Positions 40,836 through 48,250 of a stretch of DNA of 64,000 nt are shown one piece after another. The translations under genes and the position numbers were made by a program. The notes beneath the pieces were generated by a model. That model was not told the origin of the DNA and did not search any database. It worked only from the letters and a program-made list of their open reading frames with translations. Numbering within the stretch: position 1 is the first letter of the stretch; every line of letters begins with the position of its first letter. The stretch comes from CBDBON01 sp965208395 (GTDB taxonomy: Bacteria; Chloroflexota; Dehalococcoidia; Lucifugimonadales; CBDBON01): NCBI GenBank assembly GCA_965208395.1, contig CBDBON010000001.1:1-64000 (forward strand), written 5' to 3'.

Positions 40836-42686
40836 ATGAAGATCGCCGTCTGCGTGAAGCAGGTCCCCGTCGTCTCCATGATGAGGTTCGATGAGGAGAC
40901 GAAGCGCCTCGTTCGCGAGGGCGTGCCCGTGGAGATCAACTACTTCGACGTGCTGGCCATGTCGCTGGCGGTCGACCTCAAGGCTGCGTTGGGGTGTGAG
41001 GTAGTCGTGCTGACGATGGGGCCTCCCCAGGCCCGCGACGCCCTGGTCCAGTGCATGGCCATGGGCGCAGACCGGGCGGTGCATCTGGTCGACCGCCCGT
41101 TCGCCGGCTCGGACACGTTGGCGACGGCTCGCGCGCTCTCCTTTGCGCTGAGCCGGGAGCAGCCCGACCTGATCTTATGCGGGCTCAACAGCGTCGATGC
41201 CGAGACGGGCCAGGTGGGGCCGGAGATCGCCGAGATGCTCGACCTTCCACAGATCACGGCGGTCACCCGGCTGGAGGTGAGCAGCTCCCGGAACGCGATC
41301 ACAGCCGAGCGATTGACCGACGCGGGCCACGACCTCGTACACTGCGCTCTCCCAGCGCTGATAACGGTGGCCGAGGGCGCGTCGCACGAGGCATATCCGA
41401 GCCGAGAAGCGCTCCAGGCGGCTCAGGGCCGTGATGTGAGCACCCTATCCGCCGCGGACCTCTCCCCCGACCTCGCGCTGTTCGGCGCGGCGGGGTCGCC
41501 GACGCGCGTCAACGACATCCGCGCCGTCGCCTCGGAGCGCGATGGCGTGCTGGTGAGAGACGCGCCGGTCGATGAGGCGGTCGAGCGGCTGCTCGCCTAC
41601 CTGGAGGAGCGGGACGTCTTCGACGAAGGGAAGGGGAGAGGTGGAGACGTATCGCCGCGAGGCCCGCGGCTGACGCCCTCCAATCCCGAGTCCGTCTGGG
41701 TGCTCGCCGAGCTGATGCGAGGCGCGCTCCGTCCGGTCACCTTCGAGCTGCTGGGTGCGGCCCGCGCCCTGGCGCGGCGGACAGGCGGCGGCGCGGAGGC
41801 GCTGCTGATCGGCCACGAGGCGGGCGCTCACCCGGCCGCGCTGACGGCGTACGGCGCAGACCGCGTGCATATTGCCGACGACCCCCGTCTGGCCGCCTAC
41901 GACACCGAGCTCCACTGCGAGGTGGTGCGGAGGCTCATCGAGGAGCACCGGCCCGGGGTACTGCTCCTCCCCTCCACGATGATGGGACGGGACCTGGCGG
42001 CGCGTGTGGCCGCGCGGATGGGCCTGGGGCTGACCGGCGACTGCATCGGACTGGAGATCGATGACGAGGGCAGGCTGGTCCAGCTCAAGCCCGCCTTCGG
42101 CGGCAACATCGTCGCGCCGATACTGTCCGGCACGAAGCCGCAGATGGCCACCGTGCGGCCCGGCGTCCTGGCGAGCGTAGCGCCGGACTGGTCGGTGGAG
42201 GCCGACGTGCGGACCGTCGCCGTCGGAGAGCTGCCAGAGCGGCGGGTGCGCCTCCTGGAGAGTGTCACGGCCGTGTCGGCCGGAGACGTGGAGATCGAGC
42301 ACGCGCGCGCCGTGATCGGCGTCGGCAAGGGCATCGGCGGCCCTCAGAACCTTCCGGTCGTCCAGGACCTGGCCGACGCGCTGGACGCCCCGATAGGGGC
42401 GACGCGGGACGTGGCCGACCTGGGCTGGCTGCCGAGGCAGCGGCAGATCGGTCTGTCCGGGAAGTCGATCGCGCCCGTCCTCTACGTGGCGGTGGGGCTG
42501 CGCGGACCGTTCAATCACACGGTCGGGATACAGAAGGCCGGCACCGTGGTGGCGATCAACAGCAGCGCCAGGGCGCCCATTTTCAAGAGCGCGGACTTCG
42601 GGATCGTCGGCGACTATGCGGAGGTGGCGCCGGCTCTGGCCCGCGCCCTCAGGAGTCGGCGGCCTCGTACTTCGACGGACAGCTGA
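40836..42686 (+). CDS. Fused electron transfer flavoprotein EtfB-EtfA
   Basis: 616 residues, a fusion. Residues 1 to about 265 are the beta subunit (KIAVCVKQVPVVS, ADRAVHLVDRPFAGSDTLATA). After a short linker, residues from about 285 are the alpha subunit (SVWVLAELMRG, LLLPSTMMGRDLAARVAARMG), ending with the FAD site SGKSIAPVLYVAVGLRG and NSSARAPIFKSADFGIVGDY. It carries electrons from dehydrogenases to the respiratory chain. The order beta-alpha matches the usual gene order. The 3' end overlaps ccmE convergently. Confidence 0.93.
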   Translation: MKIAVCVKQVPVVSMMRFDEETKRLVREGVPVEINYFDVLAMSLAVDLKAALGCEVVVLTMGPPQARDALVQCMAMGADRAVHLVDRPFAGSDTLATARALSFALSREQPDLILCGLNSVDAETGQVGPEIAEMLDLPQITAVTRLEVSSSRNAITAERLTDAGHDLVHCALPALITVAEGASHEAYPSREALQAAQGRDVSTLSAADLSPDLALFGAAGSPTRVNDIRAVASERDGVLVRDAPVDEAVERLLAYLEERDVFDEGKGRGGDVSPRGPRLTPSNPESVWVLAELMRGALRPVTFELLGAARALARRTGGGAEALLIGHEAGAHPAALTAYGADRVHIADDPRLAAYDTELHCEVVRRLIEEHRPGVLLLPSTMMGRDLAARVAARMGLGLTGDCIGLEIDDEGRLVQLKPAFGGNIVAPILSGTKPQMATVRPGVLASVAPDWSVEADVRTVAVGELPERRVRLLESVTAVSAGDVEIEHARAVIGVGKGIGGPQNLPVVQDLADALDAPIGATRDVADLGWLPRQRQIGLSGKSIAPVLYVAVGLRGPFNHTVGIQKAGTVVAINSSARAPIFKSADFGIVGDYAEVAPALARALRSRRPRTSTDS

Positions 42687-43101
42687 CGATGATGTTGTGA
42701 CTCTCGAACGCGCCGTCCGGCGTGGGAGCCCCCTCCAGGATTATCTCCGAGTGCTCGTTGAAGAACAGGTCGGGGAACACTCCGTCGTGGAAGGCGAGCA
42801 TAGTATCGTTGCCGTCGGTCAGCTCGAAGTATGCGAGGGTCGACCCCTCCGCGCGTGAAAAGGAGTCGGGGACCAGCTTGCCACCCACGCGCACGCTCTT
42901 TCCCTCGGGCAGCCCCGACAGCTCGTTGGCCTCTCCGACCGTGTAGTAGTAGACGGTGGCACTGTCGAAGGCCAGGTAGCCGAGGTATCCGAGGGCGCCG
43001 ACGAGCACGACGAGCGCGACGAGGAGCTTGCCTCGATTGGAGAAGATCGTTGCCTCTTGAGCGGCTATGGGCTCCGCCCGCGCCCCCATAGACTGGGCCA
43101 C
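42649..43101 (-). CDS. ccmE: Haem chaperone CcmE, CXXXY type
   Basis: 150 residues. One N-terminal membrane helix (about 25-45) and an OB-fold periplasmic domain (VRVGGKLVPDS, YFELTDGNDTMLAFHDGVFPDLF, EIILEGAP). The haem-binding site is CPSKY near the C-terminus, CXXXY where proteobacterial CcmE has HXXXY. It carries haem from CcmC to the lyase for cytochrome c maturation. Follows ccmD by six bases. Confidence 0.9.
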   Translation of the reverse strand: MAQSMGARAEPIAAQEATIFSNRGKLLVALVVLVGALGYLGYLAFDSATVYYYTVGEANELSGLPEGKSVRVGGKLVPDSFSRAEGSTLAYFELTDGNDTMLAFHDGVFPDLFFNEHSEIILEGAPTPDGAFESHNIIVSCPSKYEAADS

Positions 43102-43107
43102 GCCGGT

Positions 43108-43452
43108 CTACTCCTCTCCCGTGCCGGATCCGGCCGGGCCGTTGGACTCCCGTTCCGCCAGGACTGCCTTGAGCGCCTCGATCTCCCGCTGCATCTCCCG
43201 CTGGCGCCTCGCCGTGAAGAACAGATAGGCGAAGAACGCTGCCCAGGTGATGATGAAGACGGCGAACAGGAACGGCAGGTTCGCCTCCGGTTCTCTTTCT
43301 TCCTCCTGAGGAGCGATCTGTTGTCCCGGAGCGGCCGACTCGCCACCCGTGGGGAGGGCGTGAGCGCCGCTCACGTCCACCAATAGGACGGCGGCGAGAG
43401 CCAGTGTGACGGCGATGCCGACTAACAGAGCCGGGGATGAGCTACGCAGCAT
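43108..43452 (-). CDS. CcmD-like haem exporter subunit
   Basis: 114 residues: an N-terminal hydrophobic signal-like segment, a Pro/Glu-rich linker, a membrane helix (FLFAVFIITWAAFFAYLFF, about residues 60-80) and a basic coiled-coil tail (RRQREMQREIEALK), typical of CcmD though longer than usual. It stabilises the CcmC-CcmE complex. Overlaps ccmC by 11 bases. Confidence 0.7.
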   Translation of the reverse strand: MLRSSSPALLVGIAVTLALAAVLLVDVSGAHALPTGGESAAPGQQIAPQEEEREPEANLPFLFAVFIITWAAFFAYLFFTARRQREMQREIEALKAVLAERESNGPAGSGTGEE

Positions 43453-44158
43453 TTCGTATAGCCTCGTCCAGGGCGGCCTCCGCCCTTCTCAGCGAGTACC
43501 TCTCCATCAGCATGTATACGTACAGGACGGTGAAGGCGGCGAGCGAGACCAGGAAGGTCAACAGCATGCGTCCATCCAGGTCCTGTGGGATATTGTTCGA
43601 GGGATGGGCCCCGCGCTCCCACCATATCGTGGCCATGTAGATGATCGGCGCGTCGATCGCTCCGATCAGCGCGACGACCGCACCGTAGCGCGCGCCCTGA
43701 GAGCCCTTGGGCGCGTATGCCCGGATCATCAGGTATCCGACGTAGATGAACCAGAGGATCAGAGTCGTAGTCAGCTTCGGGTCCCAGGTCCACCAGACCC
43801 CGAAGGCGGGCTTCGCCCAGATTGAGCCGGTCACGATTATGAGCGTCGCGAACACCACGCCCAACTCGGCGGCGGAGTAGGCCAGGCTGTCCCACCGCTC
43901 CCTTCCGGTCGCCAGGTGGAGCAGGCTGGCGATCGCGACGACGATGATAGAGAGCATCCCCAGCCAGCCGATGGGCACGTGGAAGTAGAAGATGCGCTGG
44001 GAGACTCCCAGGTTGAGCTCGGTCGGCACCCAGAGGAAGATCAGGTAGAGCGCAAGGCCCATCAGGAGGCCGGCAAGTATGAGAAGCCCGTCCCGCCAGA
44101 CGAGTGCGTTCCCCCTGCCACGCCGCCGAACGTCTATGGATTCGGCTCGGTCCGCCAT
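43442..44158 (-). CDS. ccmC: Haem exporter protein CcmC
   Basis: 238 residues, six membrane helices, with the tryptophan-rich haem motif GVWWTWDPKLTTTLILW and flanking histidine regions (RIFYFHVPIGW). It attaches haem to CcmE. The set here is ccmC-ccmD-ccmE; ccmA, ccmB and ccmF are not in the window. Confidence 0.93.
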   Translation of the reverse strand: MADRAESIDVRRRGRGNALVWRDGLLILAGLLMGLALYLIFLWVPTELNLGVSQRIFYFHVPIGWLGMLSIIVVAIASLLHLATGRERWDSLAYSAAELGVVFATLIIVTGSIWAKPAFGVWWTWDPKLTTTLILWFIYVGYLMIRAYAPKGSQGARYGAVVALIGAIDAPIIYMATIWWERGAHPSNNIPQDLDGRMLLTFLVSLAAFTVLYVYMLMERYSLRRAEAALDEAIRNAA

Positions 44159-44295
44159 GGTATGTGCAATATATCACAAGTGATGGGCGCCGGCCATGCG
44201 CATGCGATGGACGTGCTGTCCAGGACTCGATTCGACTTGTACCCTCGTTGAGGACTGACTAACTCCTGTAGGAATGTGCTACCATTGATCCCGCA

Positions 44296-44385
44296 ATGAT
44301 GCTCACGTTCGGCCCTTCCAAGCAGACCTCTATGGTGACCGTGGCGGTGTCCAGCCGCCCGGACGCGACTTTGGGGAGGACGTAG
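44296..44385 (+). CDS. Possible 29-residue leader peptide
   Basis: An open frame (MMLTFGPSKQTSMVTVAVSS and so on) ending in TAG at 44385. Its last codons cover GGGGAGG (44373-44379), the sequence that can pair with the upstream arm of the terminator. No ribosome site is clear. Translation would therefore influence terminator formation; inference only. Confidence 0.35.
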   Translation: MMLTFGPSKQTSMVTVAVSSRPDATLGRT

Positions 44386-44443
44386 GCGCTAAGTACAAAC
44401 TTCGTACCCGTAACGGCCTCCCCAACCGGGGAGGTCTTTTTTT
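44373..44443 (+). promoter_or_regulatory. Transcription attenuator ahead of GNAT genes
   Basis: Terminator CCTCCCC-AACC-GGGGAGG followed by TCTTTTTTT (44417-44442). An upstream GGGGAGG (44373-44379) can pair with the same CCTCCCC to form an antiterminator. Twenty bases later is the GNAT start. The rest of 44159-44295 shows no other feature. Confidence 0.65.
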
Positions 44444-44463
44444 GTGAGTCAGGAGGTGACGAG

Positions 44464-45015
44464 ATGGGCCAAGACCTGAATGAACGTGACGAGCTGAGGA
44501 CGGAGCGGCTGTTGCTCAGGCCGTTCGAGTTCGGCGATGTCGAAGACGTAGCCTCCTACGCTTCGGACCCTGAGGTCGGAAGGTACCTGGCGCTGCCCCA
44601 GCCGTACGGGCGCGCCGACGCCGTCGAGTTCATCGCCAGTCAGGTGCTCGCCGAGTGGTCGACCCGTCCGACGTTCGCCATCGTCCTCGAGGGACAAGCT
44701 GTCGGCAGTGTCAGCATGCGTGTCAACGCGCCGAACGACATTGCTGAGATGGGCTACTTGCTGGGAAAGGCTCAGTGGGGCAAAGGACTGATGCCGGAGG
44801 CGGGGCGCGCCGTGATGGACTGGGGATTCGAGCGGTACGGTCTCCATAAGGTCTGGGCGTATGCGGACCTGAGGAACCGACGCTCGTGGCGGGTGATGGA
44901 GAAGCTGGGCATGACTCGCGAGGGCGTGCTGCGGGGCAACGGGAAGCTGAGAGACGAGTACGTCGACGACGTCTGCTACGGCATCCTCCGGGACGAGTGG
45001 GAGCAACATGAGTAG
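44464..45015 (+). CDS. GNAT acetyltransferase (RimJ/RimL type), copy 1
   Basis: 183 residues with CAGGAGGTGACGAG before the ATG. GNAT motifs: LRTERLLLRPFEFGD, the acetyl-CoA loop QWGKGLMPEAGRAVMDWGF, and NRRSWRVMEKLGMTREGVLR. Acetylates a protein N-terminus or small amine, sometimes an antibiotic. Preceded by an attenuator. The second copy is nearly the same, including the ribosome site. Confidence 0.88.
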   Translation: MGQDLNERDELRTERLLLRPFEFGDVEDVASYASDPEVGRYLALPQPYGRADAVEFIASQVLAEWSTRPTFAIVLEGQAVGSVSMRVNAPNDIAEMGYLLGKAQWGKGLMPEAGRAVMDWGFERYGLHKVWAYADLRNRRSWRVMEKLGMTREGVLRGNGKLRDEYVDDVCYGILRDEWEQHE

Positions 45016-45108
45016 TCTGCCCGAGATCGCTGCGGAGTTCGCTGCATTCAGGTGGGAATGTAGGATGCGGTTCGTCCGACGGGCAGTTGATGAGCGGGAG
45101 GTGACGAG

Positions 45109-45660
45109 ATGGGCCAAGACCTGAACCAGCGTGTCGAGTTGAGAACGGAGCGGCTTCTGCTCAGGCCGTTCGAGTTCGGCGATGCCGAAGACATGGTCTC
45201 CTACGCTTCGGACCCTGAGGTCGGAAGGTACCTGGCGCTGCCCCAGCCGTACGGGCGCGCCGACGCCGTCGAGTTTATCGCCCGGGAGGTGCTTGCGGAA
45301 TGGTCGACCCGTCCGGCGTTCGCTATCGTCTTGGACCATAGAGTCGTTGGCGGAGTCGGCCTGCGTGTCAACCCGCCGAACGACATTGCTGAGATGGCCT
45401 ACGTGTTGGGAAAGGCTCAGTGGGGAAGAGGACTGATGCCGGAGGCGGGGCGCGCTGTGATGGACTGGGGATTCGAGCGGTACGGTCTCCATAAGGTCTG
45501 GGCGCAGGCGGACTTGAGGAACCGGCGCTCGTGGCGGGTGATGGAGAAGCTGGGCATGACCCGCGAGGGCGTCCTGCGGGGCAACGGAAAGTTGAGAGAC
45601 GAGTACGTGGACGACGTCTGCTACGGCATCCTCAGGGACGAGTGGGAGCGGCTCGGGTAG
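45109..45660 (+). CDS. GNAT acetyltransferase (RimJ/RimL type), copy 2
   Basis: 183 residues, mostly identical to copy 1 at protein and DNA level; the duplication includes GGAGGTGACGAGATGGGCC upstream but not the terminator. Substitutions cluster in the middle (residues 70-95), the substrate side in GNAT enzymes, so specificity may differ. Young tandem duplication. Confidence 0.88.
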   Translation: MGQDLNQRVELRTERLLLRPFEFGDAEDMVSYASDPEVGRYLALPQPYGRADAVEFIAREVLAEWSTRPAFAIVLDHRVVGGVGLRVNPPNDIAEMAYVLGKAQWGRGLMPEAGRAVMDWGFERYGLHKVWAQADLRNRRSWRVMEKLGMTREGVLRGNGKLRDEYVDDVCYGILRDEWERLG

Positions 45661-45720
45661 TAGAGGTACGCTCCCTCGAACTGCTTCCATCGAGGAAGAG
45701 GGGGATGGAGTGTCTCCGGT

Positions 45721-45900
45721 CTATACCTCAGTCTCGTAGACTATCTTGCCGTCCTTCCACACGGGGACAGAGCCCGTCGTCTCTATGGCCTGCCTCCGGG
45801 CCTTGACGGCGGCTCTGCGCAGTGCGGCCAGGGCCGCGAGGGAGTCGGGGGTTAACTGATCGGAGCTCAGCTTCTGTGTGGTCCGGTCACCAGTCGGCAT
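45721..45900 (-). CDS. 59-residue protein following zeta-like kinase
   Basis: Frame MPTGDRTTQKLSSDQLTPDS...VWKDGKIVYETEV, 59 residues. It starts 14 bases inside the end of the zeta-like gene with AGGGGATGAACC upstream, so it is translationally coupled. A helical, basic middle (LAALRRAAVKARRQAI) and a C-terminal strand with WKDGKIVYE. Probably a partner or antitoxin, by position and size only. I know no family for it. Confidence 0.7.
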   Translation of the reverse strand: MPTGDRTTQKLSSDQLTPDSLAALAALRRAAVKARRQAIETTGSVPVWKDGKIVYETEV

Positions 45901-46411
45901 GGTTCATCCCCTGTTCGATCGGTAACGGTACGCTAGCCGCACCATCATACACTACCCACTCGTCGACTAGGACCTTGTAGACAGAGTGGAAGTTTCGCCA
46001 CCCGGCGTCGAATCGGCGGCGGACAGTCTCTTCCGGCACGTCGTGACCGCCCTGACGGACCCGATTGCGGACACGAGCCACCGCCATGTCCGGCGAGGGC
46101 AGCCGCAAGAAGTAGAGCTTGACCCAGTATCCCTGCTCCCTCCAATGTGGAATACGCCGGGCAAAGCCACGTCCGCTCAGGGTAGTCTCAAACGCGAAGC
46201 TCTCCCCTCCGCACACGTACTCCTCGATCAAGTCCAGCATCACTCTGCCCGCACGGACCGCGGACCGCTCCGGTTGAAAGGGATTCACGCCGGAGGCTAT
46301 TAAGTCGGCGTTGACGAAAGTCGGGCAGTCCGCTTCGTTGATCAAGAATTCAGCCGCGAACGTGGTCTTCCCTGCGCCGTTAGGGCCAGCGATTATCAGA
46401 ATCTTCTTCAA
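45887..46411 (-). CDS. Zeta-toxin-like P-loop kinase
   Basis: 174 residues from TTG 46411, the only start after the stop of the upstream gene at 46417. Walker A GPNGAGKTT (residues 9-17), NADLIASGVNP, FAFETTLSGRGFA and a basic VRNRVRQGGHDVPEETVRRRF lid, as in zeta toxins that phosphorylate UDP-GlcNAc, or related small-molecule kinases. Followed by an overlapping 59-residue gene. Toxin activity is not shown. Confidence 0.8.
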   Translation of the reverse strand: MKKILIIAGPNGAGKTTFAAEFLINEADCPTFVNADLIASGVNPFQPERSAVRAGRVMLDLIEEYVCGGESFAFETTLSGRGFARRIPHWREQGYWVKLYFLRLPSPDMAVARVRNRVRQGGHDVPEETVRRRFDAGWRNFHSVYKVLVDEWVVYDGAASVPLPIEQGMNHADW

Positions 46412-46416
46412 TGCTG

Positions 46417-48177
46417 CTATCGCCGGACTACAGGAAGCTCCAACACCGACTGGTGATCGGCGTCGTGAAGCACCGTCTGGATGGCGGGCCGTGGTTCCAG
46501 CTCCTCGTCGTGTGGGCCGCCGGTGTTGAGGTTGCGGGCGTAGGCCGGGAAGTTGCTCGACGAGATCTCCAGCCGGATGCTGTGCCCCCGCTCGAACACC
46601 ATGCTCGTCGGGCCGACGTCTATCCGGTACCTGTAGGCGCGGTCGGGCTCTATCGGCGACGTGCGTTCGAGCGATTCCCTGTACTTGGACCTCAGGATGC
46701 CGTCGCAGACGTTGAGAGCGCGTCCGTCCGGATGGACGTCTACCAGCTTCGCCGTCCAGTCGGTGTCGGGCGCCGATGTGACGGCCCACAACTCCAGGGA
46801 GACGTTCCCCGTGACGTCGGTGTCGCGCTCCAGCGGCTCCGAGGTGTAGACGAGGACGTCGGCCCTTGTCTCGACGCCTCGCTGGTCCTGTACTCCGACG
46901 TCGAAGACGGTCGGTACGCCGCTCAGGTGGGCACCGCCGAAGGTCGGCGCAGGGTCGAGCGGGTTGTAGAGGTACCGGTCGGGCGGCTCCCCGGCGCTTG
47001 GCGGATCTTCGGATAGCCTGCCGTCGCCGTTCAGTGTGTTCGCTCGTCCCCCGCTGCGCAGGAACAGGCTGAGCGTCTCGGCGTCAGGCGGCGGCCACTC
47101 CTCCTCGCTGCGCCAGGCGTTTTTTCCCATGACGAAGATGTATGTGTTGGGGTCGGTATCGACGCCGTTGTCCTCCCCCTTCAGCCAGTGGTCAAACCAG
47201 GCAAGCTCCATCCCGTGGAGGTCGATCGCGTCGCCCGATCCGGCGGGGCCGAAGTAGCCCTGTCCGGAGACGGCGGGAGGGGAGGGGCCGTGCAGCCACG
47301 GCCCGACTACCAGGTGCTGCTGCGTGCGCGCCAGCTCCGATCCGCCGTTCTGCCTCATACCCTCGTAGCACCGGAGGGAGCCGCGAACGAAGCCGTCGAA
47401 CCAGCCGGCCCAGTTGAGGGCGGGCACCGTCGTCCGGTCGAAGCGCTCTCTGGGCGCGAGGGCCTTCCAGTAGTCGTCGTAGGTGGGATGCGCCAGCCAG
47501 TCGTAGTAGTAGTCGGCGACGCCTCTCAACGCCGGCATCCCTCCCAGGGGGATGTGATTTGCCATGGCGTGGGTGTCGCGGGACCATTCCCGAAGCGTCG
47601 ACAGCGCGTCGGCGCCCAGTCTGCCCCTGACGTCGCTGGTCGCGAAGCCGCCGGACCAGCCCGATATCCAGAAGAGCTGGAAGACGCCGCCGAGATAGGT
47701 CCAGCTGTCGTAGTAGTCGTCCGAGGTAACCCCCGGGACTATCGCCTTCAGCGCCGGCGGCGCCGCGCCGGCGGCGAGCCACTGGGTCGCGCCGTGGTAG
47801 GAGATGCCGAACATGCCGACGTTTCCGTCGCACCAGGGCTGTGACGCGCACCACTCGACGGTGTCGAAGCCATCGTCCGGCTCGTGCCGGTAGGGGTAGA
47901 AGTCGCCCTCCGACATGTGCCGGCCGCGCGTGTCCTGTATGATCAGCGCATAGCCCCGGTTTACCGCCCGCACGGGGTCCAGGTAGAGACCGCGGTACCG
48001 CGGGGTGTGCTTGCCGTAGGGGATCCGTTGGAGCAGGGCCGGCACGCGTCCCGCTCCGGCGGGTCGGTAGACGTCGGCGTACAGCTTGACGCCGTCCCTC
48101 ATAGGGATGACGACGTTGCTCTCCACCGTTGCGACGGTGCTTCTCCTGTAATCGTCCTTGATCGGCTTGGGAAGCAT
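46417..48177 (-). CDS. CocE/NonD-family hydrolase
   Basis: 586 residues. Alpha/beta hydrolase with nucleophile Ser in GMFGISYHGATQW, start VVIPMRDGVKLYADVYRP, then a helical cap and a C-terminal jelly-roll domain (VTGNVSLELWAVTSAPDTDW). Family members hydrolyse esters or X-Pro dipeptides. No signal peptide. Five bases upstream of the zeta-like gene. Confidence 0.92.
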   Translation of the reverse strand: MLPKPIKDDYRRSTVATVESNVVIPMRDGVKLYADVYRPAGAGRVPALLQRIPYGKHTPRYRGLYLDPVRAVNRGYALIIQDTRGRHMSEGDFYPYRHEPDDGFDTVEWCASQPWCDGNVGMFGISYHGATQWLAAGAAPPALKAIVPGVTSDDYYDSWTYLGGVFQLFWISGWSGGFATSDVRGRLGADALSTLREWSRDTHAMANHIPLGGMPALRGVADYYYDWLAHPTYDDYWKALAPRERFDRTTVPALNWAGWFDGFVRGSLRCYEGMRQNGGSELARTQQHLVVGPWLHGPSPPAVSGQGYFGPAGSGDAIDLHGMELAWFDHWLKGEDNGVDTDPNTYIFVMGKNAWRSEEEWPPPDAETLSLFLRSGGRANTLNGDGRLSEDPPSAGEPPDRYLYNPLDPAPTFGGAHLSGVPTVFDVGVQDQRGVETRADVLVYTSEPLERDTDVTGNVSLELWAVTSAPDTDWTAKLVDVHPDGRALNVCDGILRSKYRESLERTSPIEPDRAYRYRIDVGPTSMVFERGHSIRLEISSSNFPAYARNLNTGGPHDEELEPRPAIQTVLHDADHQSVLELPVVRR

Positions 48178-48250
48178 TTTTTCTCCTCTGTGCCCCGCCG
48201 CCGTTGATGGTTAGACACGAACGGAGGCGGGCGCCTGCCCGTGTGGAGGC

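Noticed and set aside
44296..44443. T-box or known riboswitch
   Set aside because: No T-box sequence (AGGGTGG-ACC) and no conserved core of a riboswitch class that I could recognise; described as an attenuator instead.
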